From: Nonomuraea harbinensis
GTDB lineage: Bacteria; Actinomycetota; Actinomycetes; Streptosporangiales; Streptosporangiaceae
Direction of reading: 5' to 3'
DNA: 64,000 bases
Assembly: GCF_019396385.1 (NCBI RefSeq)
Contig: NZ_JAHKRN010000016.1
Coordinates: 101,327-165,326 of the forward strand
The position numbers and the translations under genes were made by a program. Position 1 is the first letter of the stretch. Each line of letters starts with the position of its first letter. Positions 23,720-32,955 of this stretch are shown here, piece by piece. The notes below the pieces were generated by a model. It saw nothing but the letters and a program-made list of their open reading frames with translations, made no database searches and was not told the origin of the DNA.

Positions 23720-25483
23720 ATGCGGATCGAGGACTACGCCCTCATCGGGGACATGCACACCGCCGCCCTGGTCGCCCGTGACGGGTCCGTCGACTGGCTG
23801 TGCCTGCCGCGCTTCGACTCTCCCGCCTGCTTCGCCGCCCTGCTGGGCGAGCCCGGCGCGGGCCGGTGGCTGCTGGCTCCGGCGTCTGGCGGCCCGTGCT
23901 CCTCCCGCCGCTACCTGGACGACACGCTGGTCCTGGAAAGCACGTGGGAGTGCGACGGCGGCGCGGTGCGGATCCTGGACTTCATGCCGCCGCGCGGGCA
24001 GGCGCCCGACGTGGTCCGGATCGTCGAGGGCGTGCGCGGCCGGGTCGGGATGCGCATGGAGTTGATGCTCCGCTTCGACTACGGGCGCGACGAGCCCTGG
24101 CTGCGCTACGAGCACGGCCTCTTCGCCGCCGTGGCCGGGCCCGACGCCGCCTGGCTGCGCACTCCCGTACCTCTGTGCGTCGACGAGGACGCCCGGCGCA
24201 CCACCGCGGAGTTCACGGTCGGGCCAGGTGACCGGGTGCCGTTCGTCCTGACCTGGCAGCACTCGTGGCTGCCGCGCCCGGACGCCATCGACGCGCAGGA
24301 GTCCCTGGCCGGAGCCGAGGGCATGTGGCGCGACTGGATCAGCGGCTGCGGCTACCGGGGCGACGACGGCGCCGCCGTACGCGGCAGCCTGCTGACTCTG
24401 AAGGCCCTCACGTACGCGCCGACCGGGGGGATCGTCGCCGCCGCCACCACGTCACTGCCCGAGCAGATCGGCGGTTCCCGCAACTGGGACTACCGCTACT
24501 GCTGGCTGCGCGACGCCTCGTTCACCCTGCAGGCGCTCATGTCGGCCGGCTACGACGCCGAGGCCCGCGCCTGGCGGGACTGGTTGCTTCGCGCCGTCGC
24601 CGGGCATCCGGCCGCCCTGCAGATCATGTACACGGTCGAGGGAGCCCGGCGCATCCCCGAATGGAGCGTGGACTGGCTGCCCGGCTACGAGGGCTCGTCC
24701 CCCGTCAACGTCGGCAACGCCGCCAGCGGCCAGTTCCAGCTCGACGTCTACGGCGAGACCCTCGACTGTCTGCACCTGGCCAGGCAGTCGGGGCTCGCGG
24801 TGGTGGAGGAGGCGTGGGACCTGCAGCGGAGCATCATGGACTATCTCGAAGGCGTCTGGCGGCGACCCGACAACGGGCTGTGGGAGATGCGCGGCCCGCG
24901 TCGGCAGTTCGTGCACTCCAAGATCCTCGCCTGGGTGGCCGCCGACCGGATGGTCCAGGCGGTGGAGGCGTTCGGGCTGGGCGGGCCGGTGGACCGGTGG
25001 CGGGCGCTGCGCCGCGAGATCCACGACGAGGTGTGCGCGCAGGGCTACGACGCCGGCCGCGGCACCTTCACCCAGTACTACGGTTCCACCGGTCTGGACG
25101 CCGCGCTGCTGCTCATCCCCCGCCTCGGATTCCTGCCGGCGGACGACCCGCGCGTGGCCGGGACCGTGGACGCGATCCAGCGCGAGCTGGTGGAGGACGG
25201 CTTCGTGCTCCGCTACCGGCCCGAGCACGAAGGCGTGGACGGGCTGCCCGGCCGCGAGGGCATCTTCCTGGCCTGCTCGTTCTGGCTGGCCGACGCGCTG
25301 GCGATGCTGGGCCGCCGCCGCCCTGCGCGCGACCTGTTCGACCGGCTGCTCGGCCTGCGCAACGACGTCGGGCTGCTCTCGGAGGAGTACGACACCGCCC
25401 GCCGACGGCAGATCGGCAACTTCCCGCAGGCCTACAGCCACGTGTCCGTCATCAACACCGCCGCCGCGCGGGCCGCCCCCTGA
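23720..25483 (+). CDS. GH15 family glycoside hydrolase (trehalase/glucoamylase-like)
   Basis: A 587-residue intracellular GH15 protein of the actinobacterial type that includes trehalases. It begins MRIEDYALIGDMHTAALVARDGSVDWLCLPRFDSPACFAALLG. The (alpha/alpha)6 barrel contains SRNWDYRYCWLRDASFTLQAL and, further on, the region QIGNFPQAYSHV with downstream catalytic-site residues. ATG 23720 is preferred to an upstream GTG because AGGAGG (23706-23711) lies 8 nt before it. No signal peptide is seen, so it acts in the cytoplasm on an alpha-glucoside such as trehalose or malto-oligosaccharides. Confidence 0.9.
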   Translation: MRIEDYALIGDMHTAALVARDGSVDWLCLPRFDSPACFAALLGEPGAGRWLLAPASGGPCSSRRYLDDTLVLESTWECDGGAVRILDFMPPRGQAPDVVRIVEGVRGRVGMRMELMLRFDYGRDEPWLRYEHGLFAAVAGPDAAWLRTPVPLCVDEDARRTTAEFTVGPGDRVPFVLTWQHSWLPRPDAIDAQESLAGAEGMWRDWISGCGYRGDDGAAVRGSLLTLKALTYAPTGGIVAAATTSLPEQIGGSRNWDYRYCWLRDASFTLQALMSAGYDAEARAWRDWLLRAVAGHPAALQIMYTVEGARRIPEWSVDWLPGYEGSSPVNVGNAASGQFQLDVYGETLDCLHLARQSGLAVVEEAWDLQRSIMDYLEGVWRRPDNGLWEMRGPRRQFVHSKILAWVAADRMVQAVEAFGLGGPVDRWRALRREIHDEVCAQGYDAGRGTFTQYYGSTGLDAALLLIPRLGFLPADDPRVAGTVDAIQRELVEDGFVLRYRPEHEGVDGLPGREGIFLACSFWLADALAMLGRRRPARDLFDRLLGLRNDVGLLSEEYDTARRRQIGNFPQAYSHVSVINTAAARAAP

Positions 25484-25549
25484 CACCCGTGCGAAGTCTT
25501 TCCACATTCGTCAGCATTCCGCTCCGGCGGGCAGGGCAGGACCGCAGGC

Positions 25550-28489
25550 GTGACCCGTATCGTCGCGGAAACGCTCAAAGTGATGACACGCCCCGACTCC
25601 GACCTCAGGAGCCGGCAGCCCTACGTGCGGGTCCGCGACCTGGAACGGGACCTGGCCGCCAAGGTGGACGGCGAGGTCCGCTTCGACCCCGGCAGCCGGG
25701 GCGCCTACTCCACCGACGCCTCCAATTACCGGCAGGTGCCCCTCGGCGTCGTCGTGCCGCGCACGGTGGAGGCCGCGGCCGTCGCGGTGGCGGTCTGCCG
25801 CGAGCACCGGGCGCCGATCACCTCACGCGGCGGCGGGACCAGCCTGGCCGGCCAGACCTGCAACACCGCCGTGATCATCGACTGGTCCAAGTACTGCGAC
25901 CGCCTGGTCTCCGTCGACGAGCAGGCCCGTACCTGCGTGGTGGAGCCCGGCATCGTCCTGGACGACCTCAACCGGCGGCTCGCACCGACCGGCCTGATGT
26001 TCGGCCCCCGCCCGTCCACGCACTCCCACTGCACGCTCGGCGGCATGATCGGCAACAACTCCTGCGGATCCACCGCCCAGCTGTACGGCAAGACCGCCGA
26101 CAACGTCGTCCGGCTGGAGATCCTCACCTACGACGGGACGCGCATGTGGGTGGGCCCCACCAGCGACGAGGAGTACGACCGGATCATCGCGGAGGGAGGC
26201 CGCTCGGCCGAGATCCTGCGCAGGCTGCGCGAGATCGCCGGCGAGAACGCGGACGAGATCCGCCGCCGATACCCCGACATCCCACGCCGGGTCTCCGGCT
26301 ACAACCTCGACCAACTGCTGCCCGGCGGCCCGTTCGACCTGGCCCGCGCCCTGGTCGGCTCCGAAGGCACCCTGGTCACCGTGCTCCGCGCCGAACTGGC
26401 GCTCGTGCCCGCGCCGGCCGCGCAGAGCCTGCTCGTGCTCGGCTACCACGACATCGCGGCGGCGGCCGACGCCGTGCCGCGGATCACCGCCCACCGGCCG
26501 CTCCAGCTGGAAGGCATCGACGACAAGCTCGTCGGGTACGAGACCCGCAAGCACATGCACCGGCAGGCGGTCGCCCGCCTGCCGGAAGGCGGCGCCTGGC
26601 TGATGGTGTCGTTCACCGGCGACGACCAGGAGGACGCCGACCAGCGGGCGCGCGCCCTCGTGGAGGAGCTCGGCCGCGGCGATCAGGCCCCGGACGTGGC
26701 GTTCTTCGACGACCCCGCCGCCGAGCAGCAACTGTGGGAGCTGCGCGAGGCAGGGCTCGGCGCCACCGCGCGCGGCCCCGGCATGCCCGACACCTGGCCC
26801 GGCTGGGAGGACTCGGCCGTATCCCCGGACCGCCTCGGCGACTACCTGCGTGACCTGCGCCGCCTGCTGGAAGAGTTCGGATACGGCGACGCCGCACTGT
26901 ACGGCCACTTCGGCCATGCCTGCGTGCACACCCGCATACCGTTCGACCTGCTCACCGCCGACGGCGTGGCGGCCTTCCGCGCCTTCCTCGACCGGGCCGC
27001 GGATCTGGCCGTCTCCTACGGCGGCTCCCTGTCGGGGGAGCACGGCGACGGCCAGGCCAGGGCCGAGCTGCTGCCCAAGATGTTCGGGCCCACCATCGTC
27101 GGCGCTTTCCAGCAGGTCAAGGCGGTGTTCGACCCCGATGACCGGATGAACCCCGGCAAGGTCGTCTCCCCGTACGGGATCACCACGAACCTGCGGCTGG
27201 GCAGCGCCTGGACGCCCGCCGAGCCCGAGACCGAGTTCGGCTACCCCGACGACCAGGGCAGCTTCCAGCGGGCCGTGATGCGCTGCGTCGGCGTCGGCCA
27301 GTGCCGCAGCCACCAGGGCGGCGTCATGTGCCCTTCCTACCGGGCCACCGGGGAGGAGGAGCACTCCACCCGAGGGCGTGCCCGGCTGCTGTTCGAGATG
27401 CTGAACGGCCACCGCGACTCCGCCGTGACCGACGGCTGGCGCTCCACCGCCGTGCACGACGCCCTCGACCTCTGCCTGGCCTGCAAGGGCTGCAAGCATG
27501 ACTGCCCGGTGGGTGTGGACATGGCCACCTACAAGGCCGAGTTCCTCGCCCACCACTACGCGGGCCGGCTCCGGCCCGCCGCCCACTACAGCATGGGCTG
27601 GCTGCCGGTGTGGGCGCGGCTGGCCTCTTTCGCCCCGGGCCTGGTCAACACCGTGACCCACGCGCCCGGTTTGGCCCGGCTCGTCAAGCGGCTGGGCGGG
27701 ATGGAGCCGTCCAGGCCCCTGCCGTCCTTCGCGGGGATCCGCTTCAGCGACGCCTACCGCCGACGGGGGCCGCACGGCAGCGGCGAACGCGGCGAGGTGC
27801 TGCTGTGGCCGGACACCTTCACCGACAACCTGGCCCCGCGCATCGCGGCCGCGGCCGTCACCGTCCTGGAAGGCGCCGGCTACCGGGTGCTCGTCCCACC
27901 GCGCACCCTCTGCTGCGGGCTGACCTGGATCTCCACCGGGCAGCTCGGCATCGCCCGCCGCGTGCTGCGACGAACCCTGGACACGCTCGCTCCCCTGCTC
28001 CGGCGCGGCATCCCGATCGTCGGGCTCGAACCCAGCTGCACCGCCGTCTTCCGGGACGACGCCGCGAACCTGCTGCCCGGCGACCGCGACGTCACCCGGC
28101 TGGCCGAGCAGACGAGGACCCTGGCCGAGCTCCTCACCGGCACCGACGGCTGGCGGCCGCCGCGCATCGACCTCGCCGCCGTCGCCCAGCCGCACTGCCA
28201 CCAGCACGCCGTCCTCGGTTACGAGGCCGATCAGCAGGTGCTCCGGCAGGCCGGGGTCCAGCTGCGCACGGTCGGCGGCTGCTGCGGCCTGGCCGGCGAC
28301 TTCGGCTTCACCGCCGGACACCTGCGCACGTCACTCGCCTGCGCCGAGCACGAGCTGCTGCCCGCCATCCGCCAGAGCGACCCGGGCACGATCGTCCTGG
28401 CCGACGGCTTCAGCTGCCGCACCCAGATCGAACACGCCGGAACCCGGCACCGCCCGCTGCACCTGGCCGAACTCCTCGCCCGAGCCTGA
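25550..28489 (+). CDS. Fused FAD/Fe-S D-2-hydroxyacid dehydrogenase (YdiJ/GlcD-GlcF-like)
   Basis: A 979-residue two-part oxidoreductase. Residues about 40-560 form a GlcD-type FAD-linked oxidase: the FAD-binding PITSRGGGTSLAGQT, GGMIGNNSCGS and VGSEGTLVTVLRAEL are present, with GEHGDGQARAELLPKMFG near the end of the cap domain. Residues about 600-979 form a GlcF-like part with the cluster motif CLACKGCKHDCPV and two CCG-type motifs (LCCGLTW, GCCGLAGDFGF). An upstream CRSHQGGVMCPSY replaces the usual first CxxCxxCxxxCP set. Such proteins oxidise D-lactate, glycolate or D-2-hydroxyglutarate and pass electrons to the respiratory chain. The start is a GTG; ATG 25583 is an alternative. Confidence 0.88.
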   Translation: MTRIVAETLKVMTRPDSDLRSRQPYVRVRDLERDLAAKVDGEVRFDPGSRGAYSTDASNYRQVPLGVVVPRTVEAAAVAVAVCREHRAPITSRGGGTSLAGQTCNTAVIIDWSKYCDRLVSVDEQARTCVVEPGIVLDDLNRRLAPTGLMFGPRPSTHSHCTLGGMIGNNSCGSTAQLYGKTADNVVRLEILTYDGTRMWVGPTSDEEYDRIIAEGGRSAEILRRLREIAGENADEIRRRYPDIPRRVSGYNLDQLLPGGPFDLARALVGSEGTLVTVLRAELALVPAPAAQSLLVLGYHDIAAAADAVPRITAHRPLQLEGIDDKLVGYETRKHMHRQAVARLPEGGAWLMVSFTGDDQEDADQRARALVEELGRGDQAPDVAFFDDPAAEQQLWELREAGLGATARGPGMPDTWPGWEDSAVSPDRLGDYLRDLRRLLEEFGYGDAALYGHFGHACVHTRIPFDLLTADGVAAFRAFLDRAADLAVSYGGSLSGEHGDGQARAELLPKMFGPTIVGAFQQVKAVFDPDDRMNPGKVVSPYGITTNLRLGSAWTPAEPETEFGYPDDQGSFQRAVMRCVGVGQCRSHQGGVMCPSYRATGEEEHSTRGRARLLFEMLNGHRDSAVTDGWRSTAVHDALDLCLACKGCKHDCPVGVDMATYKAEFLAHHYAGRLRPAAHYSMGWLPVWARLASFAPGLVNTVTHAPGLARLVKRLGGMEPSRPLPSFAGIRFSDAYRRRGPHGSGERGEVLLWPDTFTDNLAPRIAAAAVTVLEGAGYRVLVPPRTLCCGLTWISTGQLGIARRVLRRTLDTLAPLLRRGIPIVGLEPSCTAVFRDDAANLLPGDRDVTRLAEQTRTLAELLTGTDGWRPPRIDLAAVAQPHCHQHAVLGYEADQQVLRQAGVQLRTVGGCCGLAGDFGFTAGHLRTSLACAEHELLPAIRQSDPGTIVLADGFSCRTQIEHAGTRHRPLHLAELLARA

Positions 28490-28492
28490 GGA

Positions 28493-29131
28493 TCACCCGC
28501 CTGTGGACCGCTCCAGCAGCTCGATCACCTCGTCGTCCGTGGTCTGGGTGAAATCGCGGTACCAGAACCCGATGGCGAACAGATCGGCGGGCGTCTCCAG
28601 GCAGATCACCTCGTCGGCGTCCGCGCGCAGGCTCTCGATCGTCTCCGGCGGGCCGACCGGCACCGCCAGGATCACCCGCCCGGCTCCGTGCGCACGAGCC
28701 ACCTGACAGGCGGCCCGGGCCGTGCCGCCCGTGGCGATCCCGTCGTCCACCACGACGACCGTACGGCCCGCCAGGTCGGCCGGCGCCCGATCACGACGGA
28801 AGCGGCTCGCGCGGCGCATGACCTCGGCCTGCTCGTCCTCGGTTACGCCGGCCATCTCCCCCCGCGTCAGATGCGCCATCTGGACGACCCCCGCGTTGAT
28901 CACCCGTACGCCCCCCTCCCCGATGGCGCCGAACCCCAGCTCGGGCTGGAACGGCACCCCCAGCTTGCGGACCACGATCACGTCCAGCGGCGCGCCCAGG
29001 ACCCGGGCCACCTCGAAGGCCACCGGCACGCCCCCTCGGGGCAGCCCCACGACGACCACGTTCTCGTCGCTGACGGCTTCCCTCACTCGTTCGGCCAGAC
29101 GGACACCCGCGTCATGACGATCGACGAACAC
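28493..29131 (-). CDS. Phosphoribosyltransferase family protein
   Basis: A 212-residue type I phosphoribosyltransferase-fold protein. The PRPP loop is VVVVDDGIATGGTA, and the N-terminal VVVGLPRGGVPVAFEVA is the other phosphate-binding segment. The start is GTG 29131 with AGGAGGTGG 7 nt upstream; an upstream GTG would add 12 residues. Proteins of this kind often lie near universal stress and CBS proteins in actinobacterial dormancy/stress regions, as here, and may salvage bases or have lost transferase activity. It converges with the dehydrogenase gene, with only 3 bp between the stops. Confidence 0.85.
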   Translation of the reverse strand: MFVDRHDAGVRLAERVREAVSDENVVVVGLPRGGVPVAFEVARVLGAPLDVIVVRKLGVPFQPELGFGAIGEGGVRVINAGVVQMAHLTRGEMAGVTEDEQAEVMRRASRFRRDRAPADLAGRTVVVVDDGIATGGTARAACQVARAHGAGRVILAVPVGPPETIESLRADADEVICLETPADLFAIGFWYRDFTQTTDDEVIELLERSTGG

Positions 29132-29311
29132 CGGTCCACCTCCTGAGTTCGCTGCCACCCTCCCCACCTCGACGCCCCTTCACCACGGCCGTCGGCAAAA
29201 ATTTGCTGGGATGCTGCAGAAATTGCAGGTCAAAGATGCTTTCGACGGGTTTCACGGGCCGCGGGCTGAGTAGCACGACATCGAAGGGGACGTCACAGGG
29301 AAGGAAGCGAC

Positions 29312-29734
29312 ATGACGACAGCGCGTGATGTCATGCACCATGGCTGTGAATGCCTTCAGATCAACGAGACCGTCGACACGGCGGCGCGCCGGATGACGGA
29401 CATGAACGTCGGTGCGCTGCCGGTCTGCGAGGAGGGACGGCTCAAGGGCATCATCACCGACCGCGACATCGTGGTGAAGTGCGTCGCGAGAGGCGAGAAC
29501 CCGGCCACGCTCGCCGCCGGACAGCTCATCGAAGCAGAGCAGGTGTGGTCGATCGACGCGAGCGCGGACATCGAGGAAGTCCTGCACCAGATGGCCGAGC
29601 ACAAGATCCGCCGGCTGCCGGTGCTGGAGAACGAGGAACTGGTCGGCATCATCAGCCAGGCCGACCTCGCGGCGAAGCTGCCCGAGGACAAGGTCGGCGT
29701 ACTGGTGGAAGCGATCTCGGCGACCTCCCACTGA
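29312..29734 (+). CDS. CBS-domain protein
   Basis: A 140-residue protein made of a tandem CBS pair: DVMHHGCECLQINETVDTAARRMTDMNVGALPV...GIITDRDIV and IEEVLHQMAEHKIRRLPVLENEELVGIISQADLAAKL. Such stand-alone pairs bind adenine nucleotides and act as energy sensors. GAAGGAAG precedes the ATG. It lies between a phosphoribosyltransferase and PolX in a stress-type neighbourhood. Confidence 0.92.
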   Translation: MTTARDVMHHGCECLQINETVDTAARRMTDMNVGALPVCEEGRLKGIITDRDIVVKCVARGENPATLAAGQLIEAEQVWSIDASADIEEVLHQMAEHKIRRLPVLENEELVGIISQADLAAKLPEDKVGVLVEAISATSH

Positions 29735-29846
29735 AACCGCTGCGCCAGGGTGATCTCTGACGCGCGGTGGCCGCCCGCGTCCGCGCGGGCGGCCCCGCCG
29801 CGCCGGCGGTCCATGAGACCCGGCCGCACGGAACGAGGTGCTTCAG

Positions 29847-31565
29847 ATGGATCGGATCAACGACGAGGTCGCCGCGCTGTTGCAGGAGTACGCCGACCTG
29901 ATAGCGATCACCGGGGGCGACGCGTTCAAGGTCCGGGTGTACGAGAAGGCGGCGCGGTCGGTCGGCGGGTACGCCCAGGACATCACCCGCCTCGACGCGG
30001 CCGGACTGCGCCACATACCCAATGTCGGCACGTCGATCGCGGGGAAGATCGAGGAGTTCCGCCAGACCGGTGTCATTCACCAACTGGAGGAACTCCGGGT
30101 GAAGGTGCCGGCCGGAGTACGCCGGTTGACGACGATTCCCTCACTCGGTCCGAAGAAGGCCATGGTCCTTTACGGGGAACTCGGGATCGGCTCGGTCGAA
30201 GCGCTCGAGGAGGCGATCCGGGCCGGGAACCTGCACGGGCTGCACGGATTCGGCGCGAAGACGGAGGAGAACCTGCTCCACGGCATCGAGCTGATGAACA
30301 AGACGGGCCGGCGCGTCCACATCGATGTCGCGATGGGCGTCGCCGAGCAGGTCGTCGCGGAACTGTCGGCGGTCGGCGGCTGCCGGCGGTGTTCGTTCGT
30401 CGGATCGCTGCGCCGCATGAAGGACACGATCGGCGATGTCGACGTACTGGCCACGTCCGGGGACTCCGCGGCTTTGATGGCGGCGTTCACGGGCTCGTCC
30501 CTCGCCGCCGAAGTGATCGCGAGTGGCGGCACCAAGAGCTCGATCCGCACCCCTGCCGGCCTCCAGGTCGATCTGCGGGTGGTTCACCAGGACTCCTGGG
30601 GGGCGGCACTGCAGTACTTCACCGGTTCCAAGCCCCACAACATCCACACCCGCGAGATCGCACTGCACCAGAAGCTGAAGCTCTCGGAGTACGGCCTGTT
30701 CGACGTGGAGACCGGAGAGAGGATCGTCTCGGCCGACGAGGGGGAGGTCTACGGCCGGCTCGGCCTGCCATGGATCCCGCCGACGCTTCGGGAGGACAGC
30801 GGCGAGATCGAGGCCGCGCTCCGGGGAGAACTGCCCGTGCTGGTCAGCGAGGCCGACATCCGCGGCGACCTGCACACCCACACTGATCTCACGGATGGGG
30901 TGGCGCCGCTGGAGGAGATGGTCGCGGCGGCGGCCAAGCGCGGCTACGGCTACTACGCGGTGACCGACCACGCCCCGAACCTGTACATGCAGCGGATGAC
31001 CCGCGAGAAGGCCCTGGCTCAACGTGAACGGGTCCGCCGGCTGGCAGCCGACTACCCGGAGCTGCGACTGCTGCACGGCACCGAGTTGAACATCGATCCG
31101 GAGGGAGACGTCGACTGGCCGGCGGAATTCCTGGCGGAGTTCGATCTGTGCCTCGCGGCGGTGCATTCGCACTTCGGGCAGCCGCGGGCCGAGATGACCC
31201 GGCGCATCGTCCGGGCCTGCGAGAATCCGTACGTCAAGATCATCGGCCATCCCACCGCCAGGATCATCGGCAGCCGCGAACCGGTCGACGCGGACTGGGA
31301 TGAGGTTTTCCGGGCGTGCGCCCGCACCGGAACGGCTCTGGAGATCGACGCCTTTCCCGACCGCCTCGACCTGCCCGCCGGCCTCGTCCGGCGAGCGCTG
31401 GACTTCGGCGTGCTCTTCGCCATCGGCAGCGACGCGCATGCCGTCCCGCACCTGGGCAACATGCGGTACGGCGTCGGTACCGCGCAGCGGGGCTGGCTCG
31501 CGGCCGGACGGGTCATCAACACCTGGCCGATCGACCGGCTGCTGGAGTTCCTCCGGTCAGGGTGA
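29847..31565 (+). CDS. polX: DNA polymerase/3'-5' exonuclease PolX
   Basis: A 572-residue family X DNA polymerase with C-terminal PHP domain, used in base-excision and gap repair. Helix-hairpin-helix segments are IPNVGTSIAGKI, IPSLGPKKAMVL and LHGFGAKTEENL. The polymerase site VGSLRRMKDTIGDVDVLA has the Asp pair, and the third Asp is in LQVDLRVV. The PHP domain retains its metal-binding motifs GDLHTHTDLTDG, HGTELNI, HSHFGQ, GHPTARI and GSDAHAV, so nuclease activity is expected. The ATG at 29847 follows GAGGTG; a GTG 9 nt upstream is less well placed. Length is normal for bacterial PolX. Confidence 0.95.
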   Translation: MDRINDEVAALLQEYADLIAITGGDAFKVRVYEKAARSVGGYAQDITRLDAAGLRHIPNVGTSIAGKIEEFRQTGVIHQLEELRVKVPAGVRRLTTIPSLGPKKAMVLYGELGIGSVEALEEAIRAGNLHGLHGFGAKTEENLLHGIELMNKTGRRVHIDVAMGVAEQVVAELSAVGGCRRCSFVGSLRRMKDTIGDVDVLATSGDSAALMAAFTGSSLAAEVIASGGTKSSIRTPAGLQVDLRVVHQDSWGAALQYFTGSKPHNIHTREIALHQKLKLSEYGLFDVETGERIVSADEGEVYGRLGLPWIPPTLREDSGEIEAALRGELPVLVSEADIRGDLHTHTDLTDGVAPLEEMVAAAAKRGYGYYAVTDHAPNLYMQRMTREKALAQRERVRRLAADYPELRLLHGTELNIDPEGDVDWPAEFLAEFDLCLAAVHSHFGQPRAEMTRRIVRACENPYVKIIGHPTARIIGSREPVDADWDEVFRACARTGTALEIDAFPDRLDLPAGLVRRALDFGVLFAIGSDAHAVPHLGNMRYGVGTAQRGWLAAGRVINTWPIDRLLEFLRSG

Positions 31566-31648
31566 CCGCCCGGCATCGGACAGGCGGCGTGTACGTGCTC
31601 GACCGGTTGCCGAGGCGGTCGGCGGAACCGAGTGGAGGGGGCTATGAC

Positions 31649-32512
31649 ATGGCCGAACCGATCGTCGCAGGGGTGGACGGTTCCCGGGGAGGGCTGGCCG
31701 CGGTGGTGTGGGCGGCCGACGACGCGGCCCGACGCGATTGCGACCTGCGTATCGTCCACGTCGTAGAGCCGTTCGTCCACGGCGGGCGGGCATACGAGCG
31801 TGCAGCCGACGACCCGGCGCGTGAGGAAGGTGAGCTGCAGCTGCAGGAGGCCGCAGCGGTGGCCGCCGGGTTCCGCGGCACCGTCCGTGTGAGCACCGAG
31901 CTGCTCTACGGTGATACCGCTGAGGTGTTGCGTGCGCAGGCCGACGAGGCCTCGGCCATCGTGGTCGGCAGTCGCGGCCTGGGTGGATTCACCGGGCTCC
32001 TGCTGGGCTCGGTGGCCCTGGGCCTCGCCGGGCACGCAGCGGGTCCTGTGGTGGTGGTCCGTGGCTCACCCGCGATGATGCGGGGCGAGATCGTGGCCGG
32101 CCTGAATCCTCAGGATCCCGAACACCCGGCCATCGACTACGCCTTCAAGGAGGCGGAGGCGCATGGTGCCCGGCTGCGGGTGGTGCACGCCTGGGATCTG
32201 CCGTCGAGCAGGTTGGGCCGGGGCTTCCCACGGGATTTCGACATCATCGCCGAGGCGCGGCGGGAAGAGGTCCAGAGGGTGTTGTCGCCATGGTCGGAGC
32301 GGCATCCCGGCGTGGCCGTGACCGTTTCGGATTACCGCGGCAATCCCGTTGCGGCGCTGTGCGAGGCGTCCGTGCGTGCCGACCTGGTCGTCGTGGGCTC
32401 CCGGGGGAGGGGAGCGATCCGCTCAGCCGTGCTCGGCTCGGTCAGCCACGGGGTGCTTCACTACGCCTCCTGCCCGGTCGCCGTCGTACGGCCGCGCGGG
32501 CGAGCCGGCTGA
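31649..32512 (+). CDS. Universal stress protein, tandem UspA domains
   Basis: A 287-residue protein with two UspA domains. Each has the ATP-binding signature G-2x-G-9x-G-S (GSRGLGGFTGLLLGSVA and GSRGRGAIRSAVLGSVS) and the N-terminal GVDGS in the first domain. GGAGGGG (31634-31640) sits 8 nt before ATG 31649. It follows PolX by 83 bp and is likely part of a stress-response neighbourhood with the CBS and phosphoribosyltransferase genes. Confidence 0.92.
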   Translation: MAEPIVAGVDGSRGGLAAVVWAADDAARRDCDLRIVHVVEPFVHGGRAYERAADDPAREEGELQLQEAAAVAAGFRGTVRVSTELLYGDTAEVLRAQADEASAIVVGSRGLGGFTGLLLGSVALGLAGHAAGPVVVVRGSPAMMRGEIVAGLNPQDPEHPAIDYAFKEAEAHGARLRVVHAWDLPSSRLGRGFPRDFDIIAEARREEVQRVLSPWSERHPGVAVTVSDYRGNPVAALCEASVRADLVVVGSRGRGAIRSAVLGSVSHGVLHYASCPVAVVRPRGRAG

Positions 32513-32543
32513 CCGGCCCGCTCAGGAGCGCAGCCCGTGCCTC

Positions 32544-32588
32544 TTGCATATGCATCGTGGTATCGGGCTAACATCGCCATATGGCGAT
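32544..32588 (+). promoter_or_regulatory. ArsR promoter with palindromic operator over the start codon
   Basis: TTGCAT (32544-32549) and TAACAT (32569-32574) could serve as -35 and -10, placing transcription start at or near the ATG (32581), i.e. a leaderless message. The perfect 16-bp palindrome ATCGCCATATGGCGAT (32573-32588) covers the -10 edge and start codon, an arrangement suited to autorepression by the ArsR protein it precedes. Confidence 0.6.
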
Positions 32589-32955
32589 TGATTCTGATGG
32601 CGGCCGTTGTGTCAGCGCGGACATCGCCGCCGGCGTCTCCCCGGCGGCGGCGATGTTCCACTCCCTGGCCGACGAGACCCGGCTGCGCATCGTGCAGCGG
32701 CTCGCGCGCGGCGAGGCCCGCGTGGTGGACCTGACCACCCAGCTCGGGCTGGCCCAGTCCACGGTGTCCAAGCATCTGGCCTGCCTGCGCGACTGCGGCC
32801 TGGTCGGCTACCGCGCCGAAGGCCGCCAGTCCTTCTACTCCCTGACCCGGCCCGAGCTGATGGACCTGCTCGCCTCGGCCGAGCAACTGCTGGCCGCCAC
32901 CGGCCACGCCGTGGCGCTGTGTCCCGTACGGGAGGCCGGGGAGACGGTGTCGTGA
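32581..32955 (+). CDS. ArsR/SmtB-type metal-responsive repressor
   Basis: A 124-residue winged-helix regulator. The recognition region VVDLTTQLGLAQSTVSKHLACLRDCGLVGYRAEGRQSFYSL resembles the CmtR/CadC branch, with cysteines at C10, in HLACLRDC and near the C-terminus (LCPV) as potential Cd/Pb/Zn ligands. Its stop overlaps the GTG of the cation-efflux gene, so it should repress that gene until metal binds. The start codon is inside its own probable operator. Confidence 0.88.
   Translation: MAIDSDGGRCVSADIAAGVSPAAAMFHSLADETRLRIVQRLARGEARVVDLTTQLGLAQSTVSKHLACLRDCGLVGYRAEGRQSFYSLTRPELMDLLASAEQLLAATGHAVALCPVREAGETVS

Noticed and set aside
29168..29311. A DosR-type box before the CBS gene
   Set aside because: The stress-type neighbourhood suggested it, but no GGGAC-x-GTCCC palindrome is present; GGGACGTCACAGGG is only a poor half match.
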